This document shows positions 24,773-33,511 of a stretch of DNA of 64,000 nt, piece by piece. The stretch spans positions 1 to 64,000 of the forward strand of contig NZ_VCJS01000051.1 in assembly GCF_005893125.1 (NCBI RefSeq). The letters are read 5' to 3'. A program made the translations under genes and the position numbers. How positions within the stretch are numbered: position 1 is the stretch's first letter; every line of letters starts with the position of its first letter. Under the pieces are notes generated by a model. That model was not told the DNA's origin. It saw only the letters and a list, made by a program, of their open reading frames with translations, and made no database searches. Source of the stretch: Nonomuraea basaltis (lineage in GTDB: Bacteria; Actinomycetota; Actinomycetes; Streptosporangiales; Streptosporangiaceae).

Positions 24773-25711
24773 TCATGCGGAGGCCTGCTCCTCCTCGGCG
24801 GTCCGGGCGCGCAGCTCGGGCTCGATCGCCTCGACGGACTCGCTTGCCTTGTCGCGGCGGTACTCGCGTACGGAGTAGGCGATGGCGGCGGCCCAGATCA
24901 CGGCGATGGCGGTGTAGGCGACCGCCTGGACGCCGCTGGAGGCGTCGATCCAGTCGCTGCGCAGCAGGGTGCGGATGTTGGTCAGGATGATCATGCCGCC
25001 CACGGCGGAGCCGAGGATGCGCGGCGGGATGTGGCGCACCAGCCAGGCCGCGATCGGGGCGGCGATGACGCCGCCGAGCAGCAGGACGGCGACCCAGGCG
25101 AAGTCGATGTTCTCCGAGCCGATGCCGACGAGGAAGCCGATGCTGGCGGCGATCGCGACGAGGAACTCGCTGGCGTCGATGGAGCCGATCACCTTGCGCG
25201 GGGCCAGCCTGCCGCTGGCCAGGATGGCGGGGGTGCCGACCGGGCCCCAGCCGCCACCGCCGGTGGCGTCGACGAAGCCGGCCAGCACGCCGAGCGGACC
25301 GAGGAAGCGCCTGCGCAGCGGCTTGCCCAGGTTGCCGCGCGGCAGCCCGAAGGCGGTGAAGCGGACGAGGATGTACGCCCCGAGCGTCAGCAGGATGACC
25401 GACATGACCGGGGCGGCGACCTCGGTGGACAGGCCGGACAGGAACGTCGCACCTGCGAAGGCGCCGGCCGCGCCGGGGATGCCGATCCTGGCCACGACCT
25501 TCCAGTCCACGTTGCCGAAGCGCCAGTGGGAGATGCCCGAGGCGAGCGTGGTGCCGATCTCGGCCAGGTGCACGGTGGCCGAGGCCGCCGCCGCGTTGGT
25601 GCCGATGGCCAGCAGCAGCGTGCTGGAGGTGACGCCGTAGGCCATGCCCAGGCTGCCGTCGACGAGCTGGGCCGCGAAACCGACGAGCCCGAGCAGGATG
25701 AGCGCTCGCAC
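24773..25711 (-). CDS. TauE/SafE-family anion (sulfite/organosulfonate) exporter
   Basis: 312-residue integral membrane protein with about eight helices. Family marks: LVGFAAQLVDGSLGMAYGVT at the start, AGFVDATGGGGWGPVGTPAI in the middle and a repeated GxLAxxxxxxxGSI pattern. The GTG at 25711 preceded by GGGGAG gives the usual N-terminus; an ATG at 25750 would add 13 residues that overlap a probable operator. Family members move sulfite, taurine-derived sulfoacetate or similar anions out of the cell. It is followed by an Rrf2 regulator in the same orientation, so the two are likely one operon. Confidence 0.88.
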   Translation of the reverse strand: MRALILLGLVGFAAQLVDGSLGMAYGVTSSTLLLAIGTNAAAASATVHLAEIGTTLASGISHWRFGNVDWKVVARIGIPGAAGAFAGATFLSGLSTEVAAPVMSVILLTLGAYILVRFTAFGLPRGNLGKPLRRRFLGPLGVLAGFVDATGGGGWGPVGTPAILASGRLAPRKVIGSIDASEFLVAIAASIGFLVGIGSENIDFAWVAVLLLGGVIAAPIAAWLVRHIPPRILGSAVGGMIILTNIRTLLRSDWIDASSGVQAVAYTAIAVIWAAAIAYSVREYRRDKASESVEAIEPELRARTAEEEQASA

Positions 25712-25725
25712 GATCTCCCCTTTCT

Positions 25726-25740
25726 CGACTTTATAAGTAG
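25726..25740. promoter_or_regulatory. AT-rich near-palindrome upstream of the TauE-type exporter
   Basis: On the minus strand the 15 bases read CTACTTATAAAGTCG: arms CTACTT and AAGTCG around ATA, five of six positions pairing. It sits 15 bp before the GTG in a sharply AT-rich patch (25726-25760) and is a candidate Rrf2-family operator and/or promoter element. Confidence 0.45.
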
Positions 25741-25750
25741 GAATAATCAT

Positions 25751-26161
25751 TTATTGGCTTCACCGCTCCGTCAAGGGGTCGGCTCGACCTTCTCGCCATG
25801 CGGACGGATTACCCGGATTCCCTACTGATTTTGTTGTGCCCGGCCGCGCCACCTGCACCGGGTCGCCATCGCCGGCGACGTGCCGGTGGGGGCAGACGGG
25901 CGGCCCAGCGTGGCGCCGGCGGGCGACGCCGCCGCGTACTCGCCGATCGCCGCCTGACCCGTCAACCGCCCTCCGTACGGCCCCGACCCCAATGACGTGG
26001 CCGGAGCCACGGTGGAAGCCCTACGCCTGCCCGTCAGGCCAGCGGTGTTCCCGCGCGGGTCCTGACCACCGTTCCGCTGACCGGCTGTGGGTTGCGGGGT
26101 CGTATTCGGCGCGCACGTCCACCTTCGCGATGAGCGCTCCTGGCGATGTTCGGCCGGCCGA
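25751..26161. other. 410-bp intergenic stretch with a coding-like tail
   Basis: On the plus strand 25850-25957 reads as a stop-terminated tail (RVAIAGDVPVGADGRP, then AAAYSPIAA) without a start or a recognisable family. The rest shows nothing that I can assign. Confidence 0.35.
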
Positions 26162-27730
26162 TCAGGAGAGCCGATCGATGACGGGCACCGTCGTTTTCAG
26201 GGGTGTGCCGAACCAGCGGGAGAGTGCTTCTCGCAGCGTGAGCGCGGCGGTGCCTGCGGGTTCGTCGGTGGTTGCGGCCCAGGCGATGTGGGCGTCCGGG
26301 CGGATCAGGAGGGCGTCGGCTGGTCGGTGATCGGTCTTGGCGGTGTGGATGTCGATGCGATGCTGCCAGTCTCGGGCGGTCTCGCGGAGGTCCGGGCGGT
26401 CGGCGAGGTCGAGGAGGATGGGCCGTGCGGTGTGCATGAGTTCCGCGACACTGGTTGCGCCCTGGTCGGTGTGCAGGGTGAGGTCGGGTGCGAAGGTGCC
26501 GGTCAAGGCGTGTTCGTGGGGGCCGGGTATCGGATGGCGGATGTCCGTGCCGGCGATGAGGGCCCCTATGCGGCGCAATGGCTGCTCGTCGGCGAACAGG
26601 TCCAGGAAGACTTCCCTCAGTGCTTCGGCGGCTGGGTCGTGTCCGCGCCGCAGTGCCACCTGAGCTTGGGTGTGGAGCAGTGTACGTGCGCCGGCGAAGT
26701 GGCGTTCGTCGTGATACGTGTCCAGCAGGCCGACCGGCGCCCAGCCGTGGATGTCGGCGGCCAGCTTCCAGGCAAGGTTGACCGTGTCGAGCATGCCGGC
26801 GTTGAGGCCCACGCCCGTGGCGGGGAACAGATGAGCCGCATCACCGGCCAGCAGGATCCGCCCGTCGCGGTACCGGTCGGCCTGCCGAGCCTGAAACTGG
26901 TAACGCGACAGCCGGCGCGGTTCGCCCAGGGGGAAATTCGCACCGAGCACGCGGCGGATGCTGTCCTGCAGCTCGGCCAGCGTCATCGGTACGTCATCGT
27001 CGACTTCGCGTGCCTCGTCTTCGGTGGTGGAGACCATCAGAACCTCCGAAGTGAGCCACCCGAACCCGAAGACACCGCGGTCTGTCCAGGTGAAGGAACC
27101 CGCGCGCATCCTGCCCAGGCCGGGGACGTCGAGGTCGCCGTTGCCCAGCCGGGTCACCGAATCGGGCAAGGTGACCTGGCCCAGCCGGTTGACCTCCGGA
27201 TACGTCGTGCCGGGGAACGGGATGCCGGCCCTGTCACGGACCCTGCTGCGCCCGCCGTCGCAGCCCACCAGGTATCGGGCGGTCACCCGGTACGGCCCGT
27301 CCGGCCCGCGCACATCCGCGGTCACCGTGGCGTCGTCCTGGCTCACCCCGACGATCTCCTGTCCGCGGCGTATGTCGGCGCCGAGCTCGCCGGCCCGTTC
27401 GTCGAGCAGGCGCTCGAGTCGCGGTTGCGGGAGCGACAGCCCCCGCAGCGGGGGATCTGGCAGAGGCGAGAAGTCCACATGCACACCGCCGAACGGGAAT
27501 CGGGGAGCCGGGTGGCTGGGGCCGGTACAGGCTGCTTCGAACCGGTCCAGCAGACCTCGGTAGCGCAGCAGTTCCAGGATCTGCCCGCCGAGACCGTTGG
27601 CCTTCGGGATGTCTCGGGGCTGTGGCTGCCGCTCCAGCACCAGCGGTCGCACTCCGGCCAGGCGCAGCTCACCGGCCAGCATCAGGCCGGTCGGACCGGC
27701 GCCCACGATGATCACGTCGGCGTCCATCAC
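26162..27730 (-). CDS. FAD-dependent aromatic hydroxylase (class A flavoprotein monooxygenase)
   Basis: 522 residues with the full class A signature: the FAD loop VIIVGAGPTGLMLAGELRLA (about 5-24), the DG motif VGCDGGRSRVRDRAG (about 150-165) and GDAAHLFPATGVGLNAGMLD (about 280-300). A thioredoxin-like C-terminal region follows (LLDLADRPDLRETA). The family hydroxylates phenols and polyketide or rifamycin-like aromatics using NAD(P)H and O2. The PRDIPKANGLGGQILELLRY and LPDPPLRGLSLPQ parts resemble polyketide/rifampicin hydroxylases, but the substrate is not readable. It stands alone between decayed regions. Confidence 0.88.
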   Translation of the reverse strand: MMDADVIIVGAGPTGLMLAGELRLAGVRPLVLERQPQPRDIPKANGLGGQILELLRYRGLLDRFEAACTGPSHPAPRFPFGGVHVDFSPLPDPPLRGLSLPQPRLERLLDERAGELGADIRRGQEIVGVSQDDATVTADVRGPDGPYRVTARYLVGCDGGRSRVRDRAGIPFPGTTYPEVNRLGQVTLPDSVTRLGNGDLDVPGLGRMRAGSFTWTDRGVFGFGWLTSEVLMVSTTEDEAREVDDDVPMTLAELQDSIRRVLGANFPLGEPRRLSRYQFQARQADRYRDGRILLAGDAAHLFPATGVGLNAGMLDTVNLAWKLAADIHGWAPVGLLDTYHDERHFAGARTLLHTQAQVALRRGHDPAAEALREVFLDLFADEQPLRRIGALIAGTDIRHPIPGPHEHALTGTFAPDLTLHTDQGATSVAELMHTARPILLDLADRPDLRETARDWQHRIDIHTAKTDHRPADALLIRPDAHIAWAATTDEPAGTAALTLREALSRWFGTPLKTTVPVIDRLS

Positions 27731-28014
27731 TGGCCACTCCCCGCACAGTCATTCGTCGCGTCCTCGCGCGACCCGGTCGTCGACAACACCACACGCACTT
27801 CGCTACTCCCATTCCGCGGATTCTGGCCTCGGCCGACGATTCTGCGGCACGACCCGGGTCTAGCCGCAAGCCCCCGGTGCACAGCCTCCTCGGTTGCTCG
27901 CCTGTTGCTGCGGGCGGCCGTGGTCGCCCTGCCGACGACGGCGGGGCCCGACGGATGCCTGCTCGACCTCGCCGCATAACAACCGGGGTCCGGGCGCCTA
28001 AACCGCGACCCCTG

Positions 28015-28294
28015 TCATGACACCGCCATTTTCGTGGTCAGGGAGCCGGTCTTGTCGGATTGGGGATTGAAGACGATCGTGTAGGTGCCCGTGGCGGGCA
28101 GGGTCGTCGCCGAGATGATGCAGTTACGGCCGCAGTACGTGGCGTTGCCGAGCGCCGTGCCGTCGGGCTTCTTCAGAGAGACCTGGACGTCGGTGGAACC
28201 GGGCGTTCTGGCCCGGGGTCGTGGTGGTCAGGGTCGAGGCGGGGCCGCCGATGGTGATGGCGACCGGGGCGAGGTCGGTGACCGAGTAGGCCCC
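28015..28294 (-). pseudogene. C-terminal fragment of a secreted surface-repeat protein
   Basis: Minus-strand translation gives YSVTDLAPVAITIGGPAS, TLTTTTPGQNA, then after a one-base shift near 28203 STDVQVSLKKPDGTALGNATY and TTLPATGTYTIVFNPQSDKTG ending KMAVS and a stop. This matches the repeat seen at the end of large actinomycete secreted YD/RHS-type proteins ('TTPGQNA', 'TLPATGTYTI'). Only the last unit remains and it is frameshifted. The gap 27731-28014 before it holds no gene. Confidence 0.6.
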
Positions 28295-28503
28295 TGATCG
28301 CGATCGACGTCCCGACCGGCGGCGAGCGCCGCTTCACCAGGCGGAACTTCAACGCCTACCTCGCCATCAGCGGCGGCCGGGTCGTCCGCCCGGGCTCTTC
28401 ACCGGAGCGGTTCATCACGACCGACCTGAACGACGGCGACGAGCGGTCCTTCCTGACCATCAGCCCGGCGGTGGCGATCGACGCCCTCGACATCGCCCCC
28501 TGA
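28292..28503 (+). pseudogene. Coding-like tail of an unrecognised protein
   Basis: A 70-codon plus-strand frame without a start reads LIAIDVPTGGERRFTRRNFN, then AYLAISGGRVVRPGSS and ends DALDIAP. Composition is that of a folded protein, not of a shadow frame. It abuts the oppositely oriented fragment at 28015-28294, so both ends look like a join between two broken genes. Bases 28504-28736 hold no supported gene. Confidence 0.4.
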
Positions 28504-28736
28504 TCCCAACACCGGCTCCTGTCCCCGGAGCATGCGGACCACGGACGCGGCGCGGTCGGGATCGGTGCCGGCCAGAGCGAGATGCACCTCGTACGCGGTC
28601 TTCCTGGCGTTCATGGTCGCGGACGAGGTTTCCGGCAGGCGCGCTGTTCAGGGCGTTGTCACAGATCGGGGCGCTGTCTGGTCTTAGCTGGTGCACGGCC
28701 GGATCGAGCCGGCCACTGTTTCGTGAAGGAAGCCTG

Positions 28737-29177
28737 ATGAGTACCGATCACGCTCACGCTCACCACCTCGAGAACCCCGACAAGAGCGGGCCGCCGCCGA
28801 AGATCGACGTGGTCGCCACCGTGCCGGGGGCGCCGCCTGCGCCGGAGGGGGCCGAGGCGATGACGCTCCTGATCACGTTGCCGCCGAACAGCCCTGGTGC
28901 GCCGCCTCACCGGCATTCCGGGCCCGCGTACGGGTTCGTGATCAAGGGGGCCGTCAACTTCGAGCTCGAAGGCGACCCCGTGCGGGTTGTCCGGGCTGGT
29001 GAGGCGTTCTCAGAGCCCGGTGGGGACGTGATCCACTACCAGGACGGCAACCACCTCGCGGACGAGGAGTCGGCGTTCGTGGTGACGATGTTCTGCGCGC
29101 CTGGGCAGCCGATGCTGATCCCGGTCAGCCCGGAGGAGTTGGAGTCCCGGCGAGACCGTCGCGCGCCGCAGTCGTGA
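28737..29177 (+). CDS. Cupin-domain protein
   Basis: 146 residues with one cupin barrel: PPNSPGAPPHRHSGPAYGFV gives the first metal motif (HRH...), then VRVVRAGEAFSEPGGDVIHY gives the second (G....P...H). The start is the ATG at 28737 after GAAGGAAG. The N-terminus is His-rich (MSTDHAHAHHLEN), which may add a metal site. Small single-domain cupins of this kind include quercetinase-like and oxygen-scavenging enzymes, but many are uncharacterised; no partner gene gives a clue here. Confidence 0.85.
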   Translation: MSTDHAHAHHLENPDKSGPPPKIDVVATVPGAPPAPEGAEAMTLLITLPPNSPGAPPHRHSGPAYGFVIKGAVNFELEGDPVRVVRAGEAFSEPGGDVIHYQDGNHLADEESAFVVTMFCAPGQPMLIPVSPEELESRRDRRAPQS

Positions 29178-29341
29178 CCAAGGTTTCGCTGACTGCGCTC
29201 GTTCGCAATCTGCTCACACTTGCCCGTGAGGCGGACAGCGGTCGCAGTGCGACCACTGTCCACGGTGGACACGATCGTTCGTTGCGGCAGACAGTCATGG
29301 CGATGCGGCAGGGCGAGTTCACCACCGCACGTTGCAAGTGA

Positions 29342-29376
29342 AGAAGGCGGGAACCGGTTTTCGGTTCCCGCCTTCT
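29342..29376. terminator. Strong 15-bp hairpin, bidirectional terminator candidate
   Basis: AGAAGGCGGGAACCG (29342-29356), loop GTTTT, CGGTTCCCGCCTTCT (29362-29376): a perfect 15-bp stem. It follows the cupin gene and also lies just past a stop codon of a minus-strand coding trace (29391), so it could end transcripts from both sides. It has no long U-tract, which is usual in this group. Confidence 0.7.
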
Positions 29377-29390
29377 GCGTTGCCGGAAGG

Positions 29391-29580
29391 TCATTCGACC
29401 CAGCTTGCGACGGTGGAGACGTCCTTCAGCAGTGAGGCGATCTCGTCCGGGACCCGGCGACGTTGCCGGCATGGCACCGCCCGCGCCGGATACGCGCCAC
29501 GGCGCGACAGCAGCGGGCCACAGTTCCCCCTCGCCGCCGCCCAGGGCCTCGAAGGGTTCGACCCGGCGCTCGCCCGCGAC
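29391..29580 (-). other. Decayed minus-strand coding trace
   Basis: In one minus frame the last codons read RRVPDEIASLLKDVSTVASW, then VE and a stop at 29391, right before the hairpin. Another frame upstream starts MSVAGERRVEPFEALGGGEG from an ATG at 29586. I do not recognise a family. The tail resembles a second decayed minus-strand trace near 36450-36520 (VASLMREVSTTGKLVEQ). Confidence 0.3.
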
Positions 29581-29643
29581 GCTCATGAGCGTGACAGCTG
29601 CCGGGAGTTTCTTTGGGATCCATGAGCCCTGCGTCGGACGCCG

Positions 29644-29931
29644 TCAGGCCGTGGCCGGCCGTTGGCGGGCGCGTAACCGGCGGCGCTCTTCCGGAGTGGT
29701 GCCGCCCCACATGCCGTCCGGTTCGCCGGTGCGCAGGGCCCAGTCGAGGCAGGCCGCTTGTACGGGGCAGGTCTGGCAGATGTGCCGTACCTGCTCCTCG
29801 CGTTGACCGGGGTGGTCGTCCCACGTGATCGGGAAGAACAGGCCGGGGTCCGCGTCCTGGCAGGCGGCGCGGGCGGTCCAGCGCAGAGGGGATCGGGGCT
29901 CCCGCTGCTGGTGAATCCGATGAACGGTCAT
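29644..29931 (-). CDS. WhiB-like iron-sulfur transcription factor
   Basis: 95 residues. Four conserved Cys that hold a [4Fe-4S] cluster: ARAACQDADPGLFFP, then HICQTCPVQAACLDWAL. The GMWGGTTPEERRR turn and basic tail for DNA binding follow. The ATG at 29931 has GAGG eight bases before it; a GTG three codons earlier is possible. WhiB proteins bind sigma factor SigA and control development, redox or antibiotic-resistance genes in actinobacteria only. Neighbouring genes are broken, so its targets are not suggested by context. Confidence 0.93.
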   Translation of the reverse strand: MTVHRIHQQREPRSPLRWTARAACQDADPGLFFPITWDDHPGQREEQVRHICQTCPVQAACLDWALRTGEPDGMWGGTTPEERRRLRARQRPATA

Positions 29932-30073
29932 GATCTCCACCTCGTGAACGATGGATCGGTAAGGGCCGGGTGTCGAACGAGGTGCGAGGCGCGAGGGGCC
30001 GGCAGGCGAGCCGGGTGCCTGACGGGTCTCATCGGCGCGGCCGCCGGCCCTCGGGGCCGCCGGATCAAGCGGC

Positions 30074-30341
30074 TCAGTGGCGCTGCCAGTGCTCTTCGAG
30101 GGCGGCGGCGACCTGCTCAGGCCGCTGCAGCACCGGCCAGGTCGACCGGCTCGCCGATCCTCTCCAGGCGGCCGATCAGCCAGTCGGCGTACTCCTCCTT
30201 GGTGCTGCCGAAGCCGTCCGGTCGTGGAGCGCCGAAGCCTGGCAGGTCCCAGGCTTCCACGTCCGTGCGCATCAGGTGCCGGCGGACGCCCGCCCAGACG
30301 CGGTGGGTGTCGGGGACGCCGTGAATGAGGATCGCGGGCAT
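30074..30341 (-). pseudogene. Alpha/beta hydrolase with a large internal deletion
   Basis: The N-terminal part is intact: MPAILIHGVPDTHRVWAGVR, then DVEAWDLPGFGAPRPDGFG and GEPVDLAG, where the nucleophile elbow (VGHDWG) should follow. Instead, after a frame change the sequence goes straight to VLQRPEQVAAALEEHWQRH and a stop at 30074, the normal end of haloalkane-dehalogenase/epoxide-hydrolase-type proteins. About 180 residues including the nucleophile and catalytic His region are missing. Confidence 0.8.
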
Positions 30342-30348
30342 GGGAATG

Positions 30349-31068
30349 TCACTCCTGCGCGTGGTGGGCGGCGTCGAGGATGGCGGCGGTCACGGCGTCG
30401 GGCTGCGAGGCCGCGATGGCGTGCGAGGCGCCGGGGATCTCCCGGGTGCCGCGGGAGCCGGCGCGTTCGGCCATGAAGCGCAGAGCGGCGGCCGGGATGT
30501 TGAGGTCGCGCTCGCCGTGGACGAACCAGGACGGGGTGGTGCGCCAGGCGGGCTCGTTCGCCGTCAGGGCGTCGGTCAGCGCCCGCTCGGTCACGGGCCG
30601 CTGGGTGGCGGCCATCAGGGCGGCCTCGCCGGCGTCGAGGTCGGCGCAGAACTGGTGGTGGAACTTGTCGGCGGCGATGCGGAACTCGTTGCCGCCGGAG
30701 GCGACCGGGTAGGCCTCCAGCGCGCCGGCCAGGGTGCTGCCCTCGAACTTGCCGGACAGCAGCAGCGCGTTCTCGCCGGGTTCGGGGGCGAAGGCGGCGA
30801 CGTAGACCAGAGCTTGGACGTTCGGGTTGCCGGCCGCGGCCTGGGTGATCACGATGCCGCCGTAGGAGTGGCCGGCCAGGACGACCGGGCGGCCGAGGCC
30901 GGCGATCACGTCGCGCACGTAGGTGGCGTCGCCTTCGACGCTGCGCAGCGGGTTGGCCACGGCGATGGCCGACAGCCCACGGCTGTGCAGGCGCTGGATG
31001 ACGCGGTTCCAGCCGGCCGATTCGGCGAAGGCGCCGTGGACCAGGACGATGACGGGCTGCTCGCTCAT
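30349..31068 (-). CDS. Alpha/beta hydrolase (esterase-like)
   Basis: 239 residues. VIVLVHGAFAESAGWNRVI forms the oxyanion region, VVLAGHSYGGIVITQA holds the nucleophilic Ser, a late Asp lies in FVHGERDLNIPA, and GASHAIAASQPDAV carries the catalytic His. Complete and of normal length. Its start overlaps the stop of the HSL-type esterase by 4 bp, so the two are one operon. The broken hydrolase at 30074-30341 follows 7 bp later. Substrate unknown; relatives include chloroperoxidase-like esterases. A piece of a second copy of this gene's start is found at 37006. Confidence 0.88.
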   Translation of the reverse strand: MSEQPVIVLVHGAFAESAGWNRVIQRLHSRGLSAIAVANPLRSVEGDATYVRDVIAGLGRPVVLAGHSYGGIVITQAAAGNPNVQALVYVAAFAPEPGENALLLSGKFEGSTLAGALEAYPVASGGNEFRIAADKFHHQFCADLDAGEAALMAATQRPVTERALTDALTANEPAWRTTPSWFVHGERDLNIPAAALRFMAERAGSRGTREIPGASHAIAASQPDAVTAAILDAAHHAQE

Positions 31069-32027
31069 GCGATGGCCTTTCCGGTGTTCAGGGCGGTTTT
31101 GAGGACCTCGATGGCCTGGGCGGTGGCGGCGCGCGCGGCGTGGGTGCCGCTGACGGGGTTGAGCATCATGAAGTCGTGCAGGGTGCCGTTGTAGCGGACG
31201 CTGGTGGTGGGGACGCCGGCCGCGGTCAGTTTGCGGGCGTAGGCCTCGCCCTCGTCGCGCAGCACGTCGTTCTCGTCGACGATGACGAACGCGGGCGGCA
31301 GCCCGGCCAGGTCCTCCAGGGTGGCGCGCAGCGGTGAGGCGGTGATCTCGGCGCGCTGGGCCGGGTCGGTGGTGTAGGCGTCCCAGAACCAGGCCATCGC
31401 CTTGGCGGTCAGGTACGGGCCGTCGGCGAACTCGCGGTAGCTGGCGGTGTCCTGGCCGGCGTCGGTGACCGGGTAGTACAGCGACTGGTGCACGAAGGTC
31501 ACGTCGCCGCGCCGCTTGGCCAGGAGGGTCAGCGCGGCGCTCATGTTGCCGCCGACCGAGTCGCCGGCCACCGCCAGCCGGGAGGCGTCCAGTCCCTCGT
31601 CGGCGCCGTGCCGGGTGATCCACTGGGCGGTGGCGTAGGCCTGCTCGATCGCCACCGGGTAACGGGCCTCGGGCGAGCGGTCGTACTCCACGAAGACCAC
31701 CGCCGCTCCCGTCCCGACGGCCAGCTCACGCACCAGCCGATCATGGGTGCCCGCGTTGCCCAGCACCCAGCCGCCGCCATGGACGTACAGGACGGCCGGG
31801 AGCGGGCCGGACGACGCGGCCGGCTTGACGATCCGCACCCGCACGTCACCGACCCCGGCCGGGACGATGATCCACTTCTCGTCCACGTCCGGCTTGGCGA
31901 CCGGGGCGGCCTGCAGGTCGTCCAGCACCTTGCGGGCGCCGTCCGGGCCCAGCTCGTACAGGAACGGGGGCTTGGAGGTCGCATCGGCGAGCTCCTGCGC
32001 CGCCGGCTCCAGAAAATGCCTGCTCAT
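31065..32027 (-). CDS. HSL-family alpha/beta hydrolase (esterase/lipase)
   Basis: 320-residue hormone-sensitive-lipase-type esterase. Seen: the oxyanion motif YVHGGGWVLG, the nucleophile AVAGDSVGGNMSAAL, the acid DENDVLRDEGEAYA and the His in NGTLHDFMMLNPVSGTH. The ATG at 32027 fits. It is translationally coupled to the hydrolase downstream. These enzymes hydrolyse short-chain carboxyl esters; the natural substrate is unknown. The last 50 codons are duplicated, slightly diverged, at 36842-37009. Confidence 0.9.
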   Translation of the reverse strand: MSRHFLEPAAQELADATSKPPFLYELGPDGARKVLDDLQAAPVAKPDVDEKWIIVPAGVGDVRVRIVKPAASSGPLPAVLYVHGGGWVLGNAGTHDRLVRELAVGTGAAVVFVEYDRSPEARYPVAIEQAYATAQWITRHGADEGLDASRLAVAGDSVGGNMSAALTLLAKRRGDVTFVHQSLYYPVTDAGQDTASYREFADGPYLTAKAMAWFWDAYTTDPAQRAEITASPLRATLEDLAGLPPAFVIVDENDVLRDEGEAYARKLTAAGVPTTSVRYNGTLHDFMMLNPVSGTHAARAATAQAIEVLKTALNTGKAIA

Positions 32028-32245
32028 GATGTTCTTCCTTTGTTCGTGAGGGTGACGGCCGGGGGATGAATTTGCTGCCTCGTCCGGATCGATGGCGGAA
32101 GGTGGCGAGCCTTACCGGTGGTGGCCGTAGCCGCCAACCGGTCGCCAGCTAAGACCCGACAGCCTTCGGGCTTGTGACAGCCCCCGAGAAAATTCCTCAG
32201 GAGTGCTGGGAGTAAGCCGTCCAGCAGACTCTGCGGTGGATAGTG

Positions 32246-32374
32246 GCCGCCGGGCCCCGCCCACAACGCGGTCTTGCCGATCCCGGCTTCTCCGGGCACG
32301 ACGGGCGTGCCGCCGCGGTGGCGGGTCGCCTCGTCCTGCAGACGCTGGTCGATGTCCGGATTTACGCGGGCCAA
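32246..32374 (-). pseudogene. Walker A fragment of a LuxR-family ATPase regulator
   Basis: The minus strand reads RVNPDIDQRLQDEATRHRGG, then TPVVPGEAGIGKTALWAG. GEAGIGKTAL is the P-loop that opens large LuxR-type ATPase regulators, which are about 900 residues. Only about 43 residues remain before unrelated sequence. A complete relative stands at 33512-36313. Confidence 0.6.
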
Positions 32375-32523
32375 CCGGTCGTCTCCCTCATGGCGCGGCG
32401 GTCACGCTAGGGACGTCACGGATGCGAACGCGGCGCGTGCGGGTGGACCCTGTCCCGCATGCGCTCGCACCCGGTCTTGGAGCACCTCTCCGTGTGGGCA
32501 GAAGAGGAAGGGACTGACGGGCA

Positions 32524-32781
32524 ATGGCCGATCTGGACTATGGCTGGCGTCTTCGCGAGGTCATGGCGGAGCGCGGCATGTCCTCCACCACGGAGCTGCG
32601 TCCTCTGCTGGCCGCTCGCGGTGTCGACCTGTCGCCGAGCCAGGTGTACCGGCTCGTGGTCGGCAAGCCGGAGCGGCTGAGCCTCCGCACGCTGATGGCG
32701 TTGCTGGACATCCTCGACTGCGCGATGGACGACCTGATCGAATCGCCGCCCGCCCGGACCGTCCGTCGTACAGGGAAGTGA
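32524..32781 (+). CDS. XRE/Cro-type helix-turn-helix regulator
   Basis: 85 residues, essentially one HTH: LREVMAERGMSSTTELRPLL, then LSPSQVYRLVVGKPERLSLR and LMALLDILDCAMDDLI. GAGGAAGG precedes the ATG at 32524 at a longish distance. Proteins of this exact type are common in actinomycetes next to integrase or recombinase-type genes and may be mobile-element regulators; here no intact recombinase follows. Confidence 0.88.
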   Translation: MADLDYGWRLREVMAERGMSSTTELRPLLAARGVDLSPSQVYRLVVGKPERLSLRTLMALLDILDCAMDDLIESPPARTVRRTGK

Positions 32782-33131
32782 TGCGGAATCGTCGACGACG
32801 ACTCCGACCTCCTGCCGCATGACGTCAAGCTGTTCAAGGACGCCGAACGGCCGCTGGTGCGCCAAAGACACCATGCATCGGCAAGTCGCAGCGAAGGTGA
32901 CACCGAGACCGCGCCGCTGCGGTGACGGCATCGCGAGTCGGCGAAGCCGGACGCGCTGGTGGGCCGGCGGCCTGGTATCGAGCCGGCGCGACGCTGCGCC
33001 CGGACGAGAGCTCGACCAAGTGGCGCCGGGCACCGGAAAGCCCAGGGGCCCGGGCCCAGCGGTCGGACCCTGGCCGCCCCCTAGATCCGAATAAGCGCCG
33101 CCCTCGCATGGCGCAGCGTGGTCGATGATCA

Positions 33132-33278
33132 GTGCCTGACGAACTCCGCACCCTCCTCGACAGCATCACCGACGAACGCGCCGGCCGCTTCCCATACCTG
33201 CTGTGGCTACCAGCCGTTCACTGGGAGCACCGCTTGTTCCGCCGCATCCACGAGATGCTCGACCCCGGAACACCATGA
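33132..33278 (+). CDS. Possible small protein, 48 residues
   Basis: A GTG-started frame after an in-frame stop reads DELRTLLDSITDERAGRF, PYLLWLPAVHWEHRLFRR and ends LDPGTP. The amphipathic, Trp-containing composition looks like protein, but there is no clear ribosome site and no family I know. The remaining gap (32782-33131 and 33279-33511) shows only disconnected open frames. Confidence 0.3.
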   Translation: MPDELRTLLDSITDERAGRFPYLLWLPAVHWEHRLFRRIHEMLDPGTP

Positions 33279-33511
33279 CGGTCGACCAGCGGCCACCAGG
33301 GTCGAACCCGCCATCCCCTAGCGGGCCGCGCAGAACGCGTGTACTGATCATCGCCCCCAACGCCTTTAGTGCCTGCCGCAGTGAACGGCGGACTTGGTGC
33401 GGCAGCAACTCGGCGCTTTCCGGCCAGTTCGTTGATCAGGCCGTTTTAATGAGATATTGCATTAGATGACAGTCCGGTCCCGGTACCACCGGTCTGCGCG
33501 GCACGGAAGAT

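Noticed and set aside
24671..25828. A 385-codon plus-strand frame
   Set aside because: Antisense to the TauE-type exporter and the Rrf2 gene; it has the Gly/Asp/Arg-rich composition of a shadow frame.
28399..28614. A 71-codon minus-strand frame starting MNARKTAYEVHLALAGTDPD
   Set aside because: The first 30 residues look plausible, but the frame then runs antisense to the coding-like tail at 28292-28503 and has no recognisable family.
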